Below, in pieces: positions 24,455 to 36,919 of a stretch of DNA of 64,000 nt (the stretch's first letter is position 1; each line of letters opens with the position of its first letter). The position numbers were made by a program, and so were the translations under genes. The notes under the pieces were generated by a model. That model did not search any database. It had not been told where the DNA came from and was given only the letters and a program-made list of their open reading frames with translations. Origin of the DNA: Gamsiella multidivaricata (lineage: Eukaryota > Mortierellomycota > Mortierellomycetes > Mortierellales > Mortierellaceae); contig NW_026251779.1 of assembly GCF_025024155.1 (NCBI RefSeq), forward strand, positions 62,001-126,000. Reading direction: 5' to 3'.

Positions 24455-26774
24455 TTACTTGCCGTAGTAGTTCGTGCCACCGTAGTAGCAGTGGTCCTGA
24501 GCGCCAGCATTGAGGTCCGGGTTATCTGAATCGGGATTGCCCCACCAGAATGGCATGGCACCGTCCCAGGACTGGATACAGAAAAAGATGACCAGCGCCG
24601 CCACTGCAACACCCGAGTCCAACGCAGCTGAAGTCAAGTAGTTGTAACGGGCCCACCAGTCATAGCGGTAACGTCTCAGGAGGAAGGCAAAGATGAATCC
24701 GAGGAAGAGACCGTTGGTGTACATGTAGGGGAGGGCAGGAGGCATGTTGGAGGTCGCAGCCAACAACACGGGCCAGTGAACGAGTTTCAACCAGCCGACT
24801 TTGGGGAACTTCCTGCTAAGAGCCCAGAAGATCAAAGGTAGGGCGACGCCGATAAGGAATCCCCATTGGACAGGAGAGTACAACGCACCATCCTTGTTAC
24901 CGAACACACGAGCAGGTCCGATGGCTCCCCAAATGACCGAGGCAGAGTAGAAGGTCTTTGTGATACGGCATGTGAAGGGGTATCCCTTCGGGGTGCAGAC
25001 ATCGGGACGAGTGTTGATCAACCAAGTGGCAGTGCCCAAGTTGATGATGCAGGAGATGATGGCCGAGACCAGCTGGGCCATGAACATGACTCTTGGAGGA
25101 ATCTTCATGTAGTGACCGAGCTTCAAATCCGAGACGAAGTTGAGTGCCTGGGTATTGACGATGTAACCATAGGTCTTGAAGGTAACGTTGGCAATAGCAT
25201 GGCCAGGAAGCATATAACCGATAACGTACTCAGTGACGATGTTCAATCCAGGCTGCTGGTTAGTGACAGCCTGAACGATACCAACAGGGAGGACGAAGAA
25301 CAGAGCGATGGCCAAAGCCAAAATCAAGGCCCACCAAGGCATATAGTCCCAGACCACACAGGTGACGAAGCTGAGAGCCAAGGTGACGATGAAGAGGAGG
25401 CCGTACCACCAGTCAGGAACTTCAGGGTAGACGCTCATCAGGCGAGAGTGGATATCCTCATTCTCGGCACGTGCAGACTTCCAGCGCTCGACGATCTCCC
25501 TTCCGTGGTACAAGAGGACGTGGACGACAGTGGCAGTGAGACCAGCGAAACCAATACCATAGGTCAAGGCGAAGAAGGAATCCATGCGAAGAGGACCGTA
25601 GGCGAGGTAAGAAGCCTCATCCAAAACGCCTCTAGCATCCAAGACCTTGGACTTGTCGTAAGCGGTACCGTTGGACAAGAACAACCCAGCGCTGATGATA
25701 GGGTAGTTCTTGGAATCCCAGAGGTTGGTGTAATAGGCCCATGGAACGATGATGTAGGCAACAGCAATGAAACCAACCAAAATGTTGAGCTGGGCGAACC
25801 ACGGTGTGACCAAGGGTGCCACATAGGTCGTAGCGGCAGCCCAATCAAGAGCGATGGTGCCGATTCCAAGACCGTTGGAACCGGTCAACTGGGCAAGAAC
25901 GATGTTGTTGGGACTAATCCAGCAGATCCAGGAGATTACTCCGATGGTAGGGAAGATGAAACCGGGAAGCCAGTAGTAGATAAACATTCCGCCGGTCACC
26001 AGCATGAAGTATCTCATCCTAGACATGCGGCCGTGGTCGCCTTCCTCTACACCAGCATGGAGCGAACGGAACAGGGATGCAGAGACCAAAGTTGAGGGCC
26101 AAATCATATGGGCTGGGCGGACCAGGAAGCGACGGATAGCACCAGCGATGGCGAAACCTGTGATTTGGGTGGTCAGGACCAGACAGAGACCAGCAATGAA
26201 TGGCTTCTCGTCTCCATAGAAGACGTTCTGCAGGATGACGATATCGACGGCATAGGCTGTGCTAGTGTTACAAGCAGCCATGGTACCGATGAGGACGTGC
26301 TCCTTGATCGAGAAGGGACCGGGGTTGAGCGAGAATTTCCAGCCAAAGAGGCTGAACTGGCGCGTGGGCAGGATACGGGCCATGAAGTGACCGATGGGAA
26401 GGGCGAGCAAGGCGACGACAGAGTATCCGATGGTAACGCTCGTTTGACGGAGGTAGAAGAACTCGTTGACGAATGAGATCACGGCCGTGAAGAAGAGACC
26501 GATGGACCACATGCGGAAGGTGTTGTATGGGAGCGAAGTATCATCCGTGTCTGTGAAAGAGTAGCAGTAATTAAAGATCTGTCCACGTCGATGGCAAAAG
26601 AGGGTGCGAAAATGTGCGATGGGAAATTGTCTGGCTCTACTTACTCTGGACAGTAACACGGACTTCCTCAATAGGGGAATCATCCTCCTCATCAAGGTGG
26701 AGCTGAGAATTCTCCTCGTCGGTCCGCTTCTCGTCGTCGAGCGCGAGCTTGTTGTCGTACAATTCTTTCTCCAT
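24455..26774 (-). CDS. oligopeptide transporter, OPT family PT clade (copy 2)
   Basis: Exons 26774-26645 and 26550-24455 (94-nt GT-AG intron) give 741 residues. The first exon begins MEKELYDNKLALDDEKRTDE and ends with DDSPIEEVRVTVQ; the intron falls at the same codon as in the other three copies. NPGPFSIKEH is near residue 119 and KIPPR is present in GHYMKIPPRVMFMAQ, together the signature of peptide-transporting OPTs. The C-terminus ends in an aromatic tail (DHCYYGGTNYYGK) typical of this array. From about residue 410 onward it is nearly identical to copy 3, whereas the first 100 residues differ clearly. Likely role: proton-driven uptake of small peptides at the plasma membrane; substrate unknown. 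Confidence 0.95.
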
Positions 26775-28071
26775 GGTGCGAGAGTATACTGGCACACTAT
26801 GCAGGGACGATTGTGGGTGGAAGATGGGTATAGGAAGGGAGGATGGATGAAGACGGAGAGCGGCTGTCCAATGGGCAAAAGGTAGGTGAAGGATGGATCT
26901 GGTGAAAAATGCACACAGAAAAAAAAAACGATTTGGGGATAGGCCATGGTATTTATAATAGTTGCAATTCCATTGAAGAATACGAATACCGTATGCGTGT
27001 GTGTTTGAGGCGACGGAAGGTCATTCCCAGGACGCCAGCACAAGGTACGGCGGTGTGCTCTTGCCTTTCATATCAGACCGTGTGCAAGTGGACCCGGAAG
27101 CGAATACCGCTAAGCCAGGGGTCTGAACGAATGGGATCTCTTTCCATGACCGGAAAGGGCGGAGGGCGCATTGCCTACTTTTGGTCGTCTATGGAACAGG
27201 CTATATAGTTTGTCGACTCTCATTTTTTACGTGTTGTATTGGTTACATATTGTCCATGCGCCATTTTCTTCCCTTAAACAAAAAATGTATATTCCTCTCA
27301 TAATGCGCGAACAATAAACTAACCCTAAAATGAAGGGAACTCTAAGCAGAAACGACAGCCTCACCCCATTCTGTCCCCGCCGATAGTCCCATCAAGGCGT
27401 TGAACCCGTAGGTGTATATCAACACTCAATCGGACACTCTTCCGGGTCTGCAGGTCGCCCTCGGACATGTCCTCCGTCCCAGCCAGTAGATCGTGCGACC
27501 TGATATTTCCCTAGATCGGCCAATCATACGACGTATAGGTACTTCACGTACAGAATCCGTCTCCACGGACTGAGAGATTATTTACATTGGAGCGGCATAC
27601 ATACATCCATGTTGTCCATGCACTATGTACGCGAAGCTTTTTTTGCGCTAATTACTTTTTTCATCTGTGATATAAAAAGCATCCGCAAAGTACGCAAGGC
27701 ATCTCGCCACGATTTTTTCCAGCCCACCCATACATACCTCGGTCTTTAATCACGTCGTTCCTGTTCACCAGCACAGCAATTCTTCATTCTTCTAGACCGA
27801 TTAGCTCTCTCTGAGATCCACATACTCCTCAATCTCAAAACACGCGACACAAAAAAAAAAAAAAAAAAATGCATAGCTCAGCACAGGATAGTCTAACACA
27901 TCAATTCCACCAGATAATTTCAAATAGACCTCCTTTACTCTAAGGAACGCCATTTCCGAAAGGTAACAGACATTCTTTCCCATTCATCATGAAAGATAAT
28001 GATTAAGCGTTTTTATTTGTAGTTTGGAAGAAACACACTATATTCAATGCATTGCGCACAAGAACATGCCT
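26775..28071. other. spacer between OPT copies 2 and 3
   Basis: About 1.3 kb without a supported gene. It should contain the leader and promoter of OPT copy 2 (left) and the 3' UTR of OPT copy 3 (right). A poly-A run of about 18 lies near 27851-27869. Other frames are short and featureless. Confidence 0.5.
26950..26957 (-). promoter_or_regulatory. TATA box of OPT copy 2
   Basis: On the minus strand this reads TATAAATA, a full TATA consensus, about 176 bases before the start codon at 26774. Inferred from match and position. Confidence 0.45.
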
Positions 28072-30390
28072 CTACAGGGACTCGCCGAAATAGTTGGCAG
28101 AGCCAAGAGCGCAGTGGTCAAAGTTCTCATCCTCGGGGTTGCCCCACCAGAAGGGGAATGCACCGTCCCAGGACTGGATACAGAAAAAGATGAGCAGACC
28201 AGAGATGGCGACACCAGTATCCAATGCAGCCGAGGTCAGGTAGTTGTAACGGGCCCACCAGTCATAGCGGTAACGTCTCAGGATGAAGGCAAAGATGAAT
28301 CCGAGGAAGAGACCGTTGGTGTACATGTAGGGTAGGGCAGGAGGCATGTTGGAGGTCGCAGCCAACAACACGGGCCAGTGAACGTACTTCAACCAGCTGA
28401 CGTTGGGGAACTTCCTGCTAAGGGCCCAGAAGATTGCGGGAAGGAGAGCACCAACGAGGAATCCCCATTGGACAGGAGAGTACAACGCACCATCCTTGTC
28501 ACCGAACACACGAGCAGGTCCGATGGCTCCCCAAATGACCGAGGCAGAGTAGAAGGTCTTTGTCGAACGGCACGTGAAGGGGTATCCCTTCTGGGTGCAG
28601 ACATTGGGACGAGTGTTGATCAACCAGGTGGCAGTGCCCAAGTTGATGATGCAGGAGATGACGGCCGAGATCAGCTGGGCCATGAACATGACTCTTGGAG
28701 GAATCTTCATGTAGTGACCGAGCTTCAAATCCGAGACGAAGTTGAGTGCCTGGACGTTGACGATGTAACCATAGGTCTTGAAGGTAACGTTGGCAATAGC
28801 ATGGCCAGGAAGCATATAACCGATAACGTACTCAGTGACGATGTTCAATCCAGGCTGCTGGTTAGTGACAGCCTGAACGATACCAACAGGGAGGACGAAG
28901 AACAGAGCGATGGCCAAAGCCAAAATCAAGGCCCACCAAGGCATATAGTCCCAGACCACACAGGTGACGAAGCTGAGAGCCAAGGTGACGATGAAGAGGA
29001 GGCCGTACCACCAGTCAGGAACTTCAGGGTAGACGCTCATCAGGCGAGAGTGGATATCCTCATTCTCGGCGCGTGCAGACTTCCAGCGCTCGACAATCTC
29101 CCTTCCGTTGTACAAGAGGACGTGGACGACAGTGGCAGTGAGACCAGCGAAACCAACACCGTAGGTCAAGGCGAAGAAGGAATCCATGCGAAGAGGACCG
29201 TAGGCGAGGTAAGCAGCCTCATCCAGGAGACCACTGGCATCCAAGACCTGGGACTTGTCGTAAGAACTACCGTTCTCTCGATACAGGACAGCGGTGACGA
29301 TGGGATAGTTCTTGGAGTTCCACAAGTTGCTGTAGTAGGCCCATGGAACCATGATCCAGGCGACGAGGACGAAACCGACCAAGATGTTGACCTGGGCGAA
29401 CCAAGGGGTGACCAAGGGTCCGACGTAGGCAGAGGCGGCGGCCCAGTCGAGGGCGATGACACCAACACCGAGACCGTTGGAACCGGTGATCTGGGACAGG
29501 ACGACGTTGTTGGGGTTGATCCAGCAGATCCAGGCGATTGTTCCAATGGTAGGGAAGATGAATCCGGGGAACCAGTAGTAGATGAACATACCACCGGAGA
29601 CGAGCAGGAAGTATCTCATCCTAGACATGCGGCCATGGTCATCCTCGCTTTGCTGAGCATGGAGCGAGCGGAAGAGCGAGGCAACGACGAGGGTCGAAGG
29701 CCAGACCATGTGGGCTGGGCGGACCAGGAAGCGACGGATAGCACCAGCGATGGCGAAACCAGTGATCTGGGTGGTCAGGACCAGGAACATGCCGGCGACG
29801 AAGGACTTCTCAGAGTTGTACCAGATCTTCTGCAGGATAACGATATCGACGGCGTAAGCGGTACCACTGTTGCAGGCAACCATGGTTCCGATGAGGACGT
29901 GCTCCTTGATCGAGAAGGGACCGGGGTTGAGAGAGAATTTCCAGCCAAAGAGGCTGAACTCACTCGTGGGCAGGACACGGGCCATGAAATGACCCATGGG
30001 CAAGGACAGCAGGGCGACGACGGAGTAGCCGATCGAGATTTGGGTCTGACGAAGGTAGAAGAACTGGTTCACAAATGAAATGATGCAGGTCCAGAACAAA
30101 CCCAGGAACCACATGCGGAAGGTGTTATATGGGATGGAGGGATCATCGATGTCTATTCATGGGGTAAAAGAACGATCGGAACAAAAGGAGAGCAGCGATC
30201 AGTGATATGAAGACGAGCGGGAAAGGACAGGATGGCACTTTGGGGAATGGACAACGAATCGCTTACTGGAGATGGTGACACGGACTTCCTCGATCGGAGA
30301 GTCGTCCTCCTCGACGAGGTCCACCTGGTGCTCGACATCGTCATAGCGCTTTTCTTCCAGCTTCTCGTTGGCGTATTCTTCTTTCTCCAT
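28072..30390 (-). CDS. oligopeptide transporter, OPT family PT clade (copy 3)
   Basis: Exons 30390-30267 and 30152-28072 (114-nt GT-AG intron) give 734 residues. The short first exon begins MEKEEYANEKLEEKRYDDVE and carries EEDDSPIEEVRVTIS, the shared N-terminal motif. NPGPFSIKEH, KIPPR and NQQPGLNIVTEYVIGYMLPG mark it as a PT-clade OPT. The C-terminus is DHCALGSANYFGESL. A stretch matching copy 2 base for base (28757-29070) indicates recent exchange between the two. A very long antisense reading frame lies opposite this gene (28378-30078), but its sequence looks like a mirror of the transporter's biased codon use. Likely a proton-coupled peptide importer; substrate unknown. Confidence 0.95.
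28757..29070. repeat. OPT tract identical to 25155-25468 in copy 2
   Basis: By eye, these 314 bases of OPT copy 3 match 25155-25468 of copy 2 without a difference, third codon positions included. Isolated differences begin just outside (TAT versus ACG on the left, A versus G on the right) and become frequent toward the 5' part of the genes. Confidence 0.8.
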
Positions 30391-30568
30391 TGTGGGTTGT
30401 CTTCAGGAGGGAAGGAAGGGGGCGGAAGGGAGGGAAAAGAGGAGGGAAGGATATAGTCCGAAGACAGAGATGGGGCGAGGGGAGGGAGGGTCTAGGGTGG
30501 ATTCACAGAAATGGCACGAGGGGAAAAAGAAGAAAGAAGAGAGGGTGTTGCTCCCGAGAAGTGCCCCG

Positions 30569-30576
30569 TATTTATG
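30569..30576 (-). promoter_or_regulatory. TATA-like box of OPT copy 3
   Basis: On the minus strand this reads CATAAATA, about 180 bases before the start codon at 30390, matching in spacing the TATAAATA of copy 2. Inferred from position and recurrence. Confidence 0.35.
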
Positions 30577-30794
30577 CCAAGTCGCCGAGGTGCTGATGGG
30601 AAGAGTCGGCAGGGTGGTATCTTTGAAAGCGCCTCCTTACTGGCCAAGGACGCCTGGATGAGGTGTCAGGAATCCAAACAGAACAATGGGTAAACAGGTG
30701 GACCGCAGGGCCATGGACCACAAATGGCTGGAACGAGCATCTGCGGAAGAACATCTTTCGCCCAATTAGGTGTTCTCCTGTCGTCCCCCTCCTC

Positions 30795-30814
30795 AACCCT
30801 AACCCTAACCCTAG
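30795..30814 (+). repeat. interstitial telomere-like repeat (AACCCT)3
   Basis: Three tandem AACCCT units plus a partial fourth (AACCCTAACCCTAACCCTAG), the complement of the TTAGGG telomere repeat used by most fungi. It lies within the long spacer, upstream of OPT copy 3. Telomeric origin is inference; three units can arise by chance or by repair-associated insertion. Confidence 0.7.
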
Positions 30815-33800
30815 CACCGCTGCTACTGATACGCTATTTCACCCTTGCATTGCTCCTCACTATGCGCATCGGGCTCATGTTGTTCAGTTGGACCACTCCG
30901 TCTGGACTCAATTTGTCCCAGAATGTAATCCAAGGCTGGCCAATGAGAGGGACACCAACACTCGAAGACACACACCACCGCGGATGCTAATCCGCTCGTG
31001 GCATGGAACTCAGACGCAAACATAAGAAGGCCTTGCGTGCTTAAAGAGTCGTTTGTATGTTTGTATTGTCCACGAATAGGAACGCTTCCAATCCAACAGC
31101 ATGCGCTCTTGACCTGCTCGCTCTGCTTATCAAGCCGGCCCTTTGTCCGAACACCACCCCTCAGACCCCGCCACTGTTCATGTGTCCGAAAGAAAAAGCG
31201 GGTTATGGAAGCATCATACTACAGGAGGATTCCTGCTGGATTCATTTCATTGTCGTTGGTAGCTTGGATGCATTCATAGGGCAGGTTACGAAAGCGTTAT
31301 CCGGTAAGGACCTTCTGCCTCATTTCATTGTTTCTCGAAGGAACGGATTTTTACGTAAAGCGTGTGTGAGGCCAATGCTTATGTGGAAACTTGAGTTCTC
31401 GGAACTGCCTTGCCTGTCTCCAATCGTGAGTGTATCAGCACAAATGACATTTGATTTATCGCACTCCATGCTTTTAATAGAATACTGGACCTAGAAGTAC
31501 ATGTGCTCGCTAAATCGCTGTCCTTGTCCTGCATCTCATCTTTGCCCACGCTGTAGATGCAATAGCGAACAATGCCGGAGTACCTCCATTGGATAAATGG
31601 GCCCGTCCTGTGAACGGATGTAACGCCGAATTATCGTCAATGCAGAGAGATGCTTCTACTAGAGGAAGCGTGGGAGACAAACAATGAGCTTCTATTCAGC
31701 GACTCCACTTGACCTCCGTCATTACTATTTCTAGCCCGTCCTTCGCTGTCCATACGGTGCGTCTTCGTCAAATCTGGATAAACAGGGAAACAGGGAAACA
31801 GAAATAAAGCAGAAGGGTGCCTCGAAGGCGTGCGCTCGAAACTTTAATAAGCAAAAGAGGAAGGGCGAGGACATGCGCTCTTGAACTTTAATTCGACCCA
31901 ATCAGGAACGGGAGCAAAGGGGGGATGTTAAGCGTTTTATTATTCAAAGAGTTCTCGACCAGCCTTTGCTTTATGAGGTGCAGCGTCTGGATGAGTACCG
32001 TCTCCTGTGAAAGAGTGCCCTGTCCTGCACAGCCCCACCGAGCCCTGGTATGATAGAGGGGCTACCTCATTGCCATTCGCCAGACGCAATCCCTCCTGCT
32101 TCTCGACGCTCAGCGCCCATTCGCCAAACGCAGCATGAGAAAAATAAGGGAACGAACATTGTGGCATGGACGTAGCAACCAACCTCTCCTTTCCTTGTAC
32201 AGTACATTCATTTCCACATCAGGGACCCACGCTTTAAAATACGCAGGCGCAGCACAGGGAACCGACTCTCTGTCTTCACTTTGCATTTGGAGCACAAGAC
32301 CATGGATGGCAAAGGAATAAGATAAGCAACCGTTTGGTACACCAACATTTAGGCCGCTAAATTCAGCCGCGCGTAAACCTGCTCTACGGCAATGATCCAC
32401 TTCAGGCAAATGACTGGTAGCAGTGATCGAGCAAACCGATAGCTCTTTGATGCTGACCCAGTGGTGGGGGGAGTATGTGTGAAGTAAATAATGCTTACGA
32501 ACTATGAAATGTGATCGCGGCGTTACGATTATATCAAAGACAAAACAGGAAACAGGTGAATCCCTCCAATTTCCTCCTCGGACCTATTTCCGCGTGAAGC
32601 CCCGACGCGGTTTAGGTTTTATCCACACTGTGCGGATGAGACTAGTCGAGATGTTTGAATGTGGCCCTCCTCTTTGATTTTGACAAAGTCCCCCCATAAC
32701 ATCCCTCTTAGCTATACCGCTCGCTGTCTACGGAATTGCTACACACTATCACTTTCTGGCATAATGTTGGGTTATATTTCTACAGACTACTAAGCCGACA
32801 TCTACACGACGCGCACTTTCTCTCTCGCAGGTCTGTCCCGCACATCGTCTCCTCTCGATTTTTTGCTGCCCAACTAGGATTGCAATGTGAGCTTACAGAG
32901 TTATTTTCATAAACTGTTGCTGGGTGGGTCAGTACAATCCACTGTCCCTTTCCGGGGGCTTACAGATCTTTCCATAGATTGTGTATATGGTACGCGGTCT
33001 AGCGAAACAATGAGCGGCCCCAAGGTTGGACTATATATCCCCTTCACCTCACCCACGTTCGTCTCTGAGGTTCTCAGGACTCCGTGAGAAAACGTAGGGC
33101 CAATGGCAGATCTCGAACCCCGCCCTCCCATGTCCTTTATGCACTTTTTGTTAATTTCCATCCGAATTACTTTGAGAAAGTACCTCCACTCCAACTGGTG
33201 TCTGTTTGTTTATGTGCAGGCAACTGAACTCTGGTGAATTGTTGTTGTACAAAATACAACAGAAGGAGGAGGCGAACTCAAAGCAGGTCGCCGCCTCTCG
33301 CCTTCTGTTTTCTTTTTGGCATAGTCTACATGCAGTAAGTACTTCTCATTTCATTACACTGGTACATGTTCCGTTCGCTCTGTTCGTTGGCTCTGTTTCC
33401 TGTCTGCTTCTTTGTTTATTGTTGATGCTGCGAATTCGAAGAGCAAAACCATGACATTCGTCGTTTACATGCGAAGGGAAAGTAGTATCCAATTTATACA
33501 ACCCTTGTCTGTCAGTTTTTACAATATACTGAATTTCACCCGCGCGCACCTGCGCAGAGTGTCCCCCATTTCTCCTCCTTCACTCGGCCAGCAGTGTTTT
33601 GTTACAGGTCGTGATGAGCGCCCAAGAGCTGGTAAGTATCGAAAGGGTGAGATAACGACCAAGGACAGTGAGAGATAGTCTAGCGGAGGACGGACAGGCA
33701 GCAGAGCCCTCTCGCCTTTCTTTTTTTTTTTTTTTTTTTACCCAAGTAGCCAATGAAAGGCACCATCCTCGGATAGCTACTAATGATAGAATCCCACACG

Positions 33801-34488
33801 TCCTCCTCTATTTCTCTTACCAACATTACTCATCCGCTAGTCAGCGTTGTGTAGAGTCATATGGACGGATGGCGTCCAATGAGCAGCGACGAGCTCCTAC
33901 GGAACCCAGCCTACATCCCGAGCGCTTGGCTTGGGAAACTAGGCTGGACCTTAAAAGATGTTTGTGTGGATGGTGAGTGGTGTGATTAAAAGAACAATGA
34001 ACACAAGCTCAAAACGGCATGGAAACCTTCCTATTGGCCGGGAGCTTGCCAGCCATCAAATTTACTTGTCGAAGTACATACAAATGTGCCTACAGCAACA
34101 GTTTTAGTCTAGTGCTTAACCTTGTTTTTGTATTCCAGGCAGGCTCCTCCTGCCTGCACGAGCGAATGGTAGACTGTCCAGGATGCATCGTCATGGCTGA
34201 ATTCGCGGATGCACAGAAATATCGATGTGAAAGTCGGCCATGTGGGATTTCTCACTCTCTGTCGCGTGGCAACTCTGGAAGAATGCCTTACATGTCTATA
34301 TATATTTCTCACGATATTTCGTCTCACATAGAAAGACTAGAATACGCAGCAATATAGCTTTTTTTTTCTTCTTCTTTGTCATCCTGTTGGAAGAGCCATG
34401 CTTCCATTGCAGAAGGACGGCTATAGACTATTTATTACGATAGATAGGATAAAAATAATGATACATACAACGAAAAGATCCTGTCTCC

Positions 34489-36919
34489 TTAGTACAGCTC
34501 TCCATAGTAGTTGGCATAACCCAACTCACAGTGGTCGTAGTTGCCGTCCTCAGGGTTACCCCACCAGTATGGCATCTCACCATTCCACGACTGGATGCAG
34601 AAGAAGATGACCAATCCACAGATAGCCACTCCTGAATCCAATGCAGCCGAAGTCAGGTAGTTGTAACGGGCCCACCAGTTGTAGCGGTAACGTCTCAGGA
34701 TGAACATGAAGATGAATCCGAGGAAGAGACCGTTGGTGTAGAAGTAAGGGAGAGCTGGGGGCATGTTGGAGGTCGCAGCCAACAACACGGGCCAGTGGAC
34801 GTACTTCAACCATGTGATGTGGGGGAACTTCTTTGCGGCGTACCAGAATGGGATGGGGAGTGCGGCACCAACGAGGAAGCCCCACTGGACAGGAGAGTAC
34901 AACGCACCATCCTTGCTACCGAACACACGCGCGGGAGCGACAGCGCCCCAGATAATGGAGGCAGAGTAGAAGGTGTTGGTCGAACGGCAGGTGAAGGGGT
35001 GTCCCTCTGGGGTACAGATATTGGGGCGGGTGTTGAGCAACCAGGTGGCGGTCGCAAGGTTGATGACACCGGCGATGATAGTCGAGATGATCTGGGCCAT
35101 GAACATGATGCGTGGGGGAATCTTCATGTAGTGACCGAGCTTCAAGTCCGATGTGAAGGTCAATGCCTGGACGTTGACGATATAACCGTAGGTCTTGAAG
35201 GTAACATTGGTGATGGCATGTCCAGGGAGCATATAACCGATAACGTACTCAGTGACGATGTTCAATCCGGGCTGCTGGTTAGTGACAGCCTGAACGATAC
35301 CAACTGGGAGAACGAAGACGATGGCGATACCCATGGCGAGGAGGACAGCCCACCAAGGCATGTAGTCCCAGACAATGCAGGTGACAAAGCTGAGACCAAA
35401 GGAGAGGACGAACAGGGAGATATACCACCAGTTAGGAACCTCAGGGTAGATGCGCATCAGACGAGAGTGGATATCCTCGTTCTCCTCACGAGCAGATCTC
35501 CAGCGCTGAAGCATCTCCTTGCCGTTGTACAGAACGACGTGAACGATGGTAGCAGTAAGACCAGCGAAGCCGACACCGTAGGTCAGGGCGAAGAAGGAAT
35601 CCATGCGCATGGGGCCATAATCGATGTACTTTTGCTGATCCAGAATGTTATTGGTCAAGATCATAGACTTGTTGTAAGGAGTACCGTCGCCCCTGTAAAG
35701 CCCAGCTGACAAGATGGGGTAGTTCTTTGAATCCCAGAGGTTGGCGTAGTAGGCCCAAGGAACCATGATCCAGGCAACGAGAATGAAACCGACCAAGATG
35801 TTGACCTGGGCGAACCAGGGAGTGACCAAGGGCCCAACATAATACGAGGCCGCAGACCAGTCCAAGGCGATGGTACCGATTCCAAGACCGTTGGAGCCGG
35901 TCAACTGGGAAAGGATGACGCTCTTGGGGTTAATCCAGCAGATCCAGGAAATCACACCGATGGTGGGGAAGATGAAGCCAGGGAACCAGTAGTAGATGAA
36001 GGATCCGAGTGTGACAAGCAGGAAGTATTTCATGCGCGACATGCGTCCATGGTCCTCTGCACGATCGACAACGTGATGTAACGAGCGGAAGAGCGAGGCC
36101 GTGACCAAGGTCGAGGGCCAGATCATATGTGCGGGGCGAATGAGGACCTTGCGAAGGGCACCAGCAAGGGCAAAACCGGTGACCTGGGTTGTGAGAACCA
36201 AGAGAAGACCGGCGATGAAGGGCTTCTCGGCGTTGTAGAACACCTTCTGCAAGATAACAATGTCGACGGCATAAGCGGTACTGGTGTTGCAGGCAGTCAT
36301 GGTTCCAATGAGGACATGTTCCTTGATCGAGAAGGGACCAGGATTGAGAGAGAATTTCCAGCCAAAGAGGCTGAACTCACCCATAGGCAGGACACTGGCC
36401 ATGAAGTGGCCCAGTGGGAGGGAAATCAGGGCAACGACAGAATAACCAATAGAGATCTGGGTCTGACGGAGATAAAAGAACTGGTTGACGAAGGAGACGG
36501 CGGCCGTGAAGAGAAGACCAAGGAACCACATGCGGAAGGTGTTACATGGTATCAATGGGTCATCCGTGTCTGTATAACATTTTGTAGAAGGGAGGTGTTA
36601 TGTTAGATGGTGTGGAATGTGCAGATATTGATGGATGTGAAAAGTGAACATGGCTGGGGAAACAGGCATTATGATATGAACGTCGCCAGAAAACAGACAG
36701 AGTAGAAGAGGGAGGATGGGCTGCGATAGCTGTGGATGACAGGAATATGGGGATAGGAGGTGGAGGACTAGAGTGGTACTTACTGGGGACGGTAACACGG
36801 ACTTCCTCAATAGGGGAGTCATCCTCCTCGTTCAATTCAAGCTGACCCTCGACATCATCGTGATGGGGCTTCTCGGATTCGTACTCGTATTTCTCGTGGG
36901 TAGCTTCTTCCTTATCCAT
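34489..36919 (-). CDS. oligopeptide transporter, OPT family PT clade (copy 4)
   Basis: Exons 36919-36784 and 36569-34489 give 738 residues, with a 214-nt intron at the same position as in the other copies. The N-terminus begins MDKEEATHEKYEYESEKPHH and leads to EEDDSPIEEVRVTVP. Membrane core: NPGPFSIKEH, WGFLVGAALPIPFWYAAKKF, KIPPR within GHYMKIPPRIMFMAQI, and NQQPGLNIVTEYVIGYMLPG. The C-terminus DHCELGYANYYGELY keeps the array's DHC...aromatic pattern. It is close to copies 2 and 3 but lacks the long identical tract, sharing only a run of about 75 bases around 35230-35300 with one difference. It is the 5'-most gene of the array. Expected function: proton-coupled uptake of small peptides. Confidence 0.95.

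Larger units (their letters stand above)
30391..34488. other. 4.1-kb spacer between OPT copies 3 and 4, no gene seen
   Basis: This is three times longer than the other spacers of the array. It holds a telomere-like repeat (30795-30814), a short direct repeat of CAGGGAAA near 31788-31802, a T18 run near 33721-33739 and T-rich tracts near 34360. Frames of 60-145 codons occur on both strands but have no recognisable domains, no splice pattern and no continuity. The right end should be the 3' UTR of copy 4. A decayed gene beyond recognition is possible. Confidence 0.5.

Noticed and set aside
24866..26095. 409-codon plus-strand frame opposite OPT copy 2
   Set aside because: It is the reverse complement of the transporter's membrane core; its Asp/Glu/Gly-rich text mirrors biased codons, and no start context, splice sites or family support it.
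33085..33125. tRNA-like T-loop (GGTTCGAGATC on the minus strand)
   Set aside because: The flanking bases do not form a T-stem, and no matching acceptor, D- or anticodon arms are found at the expected distance.
34795..35709. 304-codon plus-strand frame opposite OPT copy 4
   Set aside because: Same antisense artefact as opposite copies 2 and 3.
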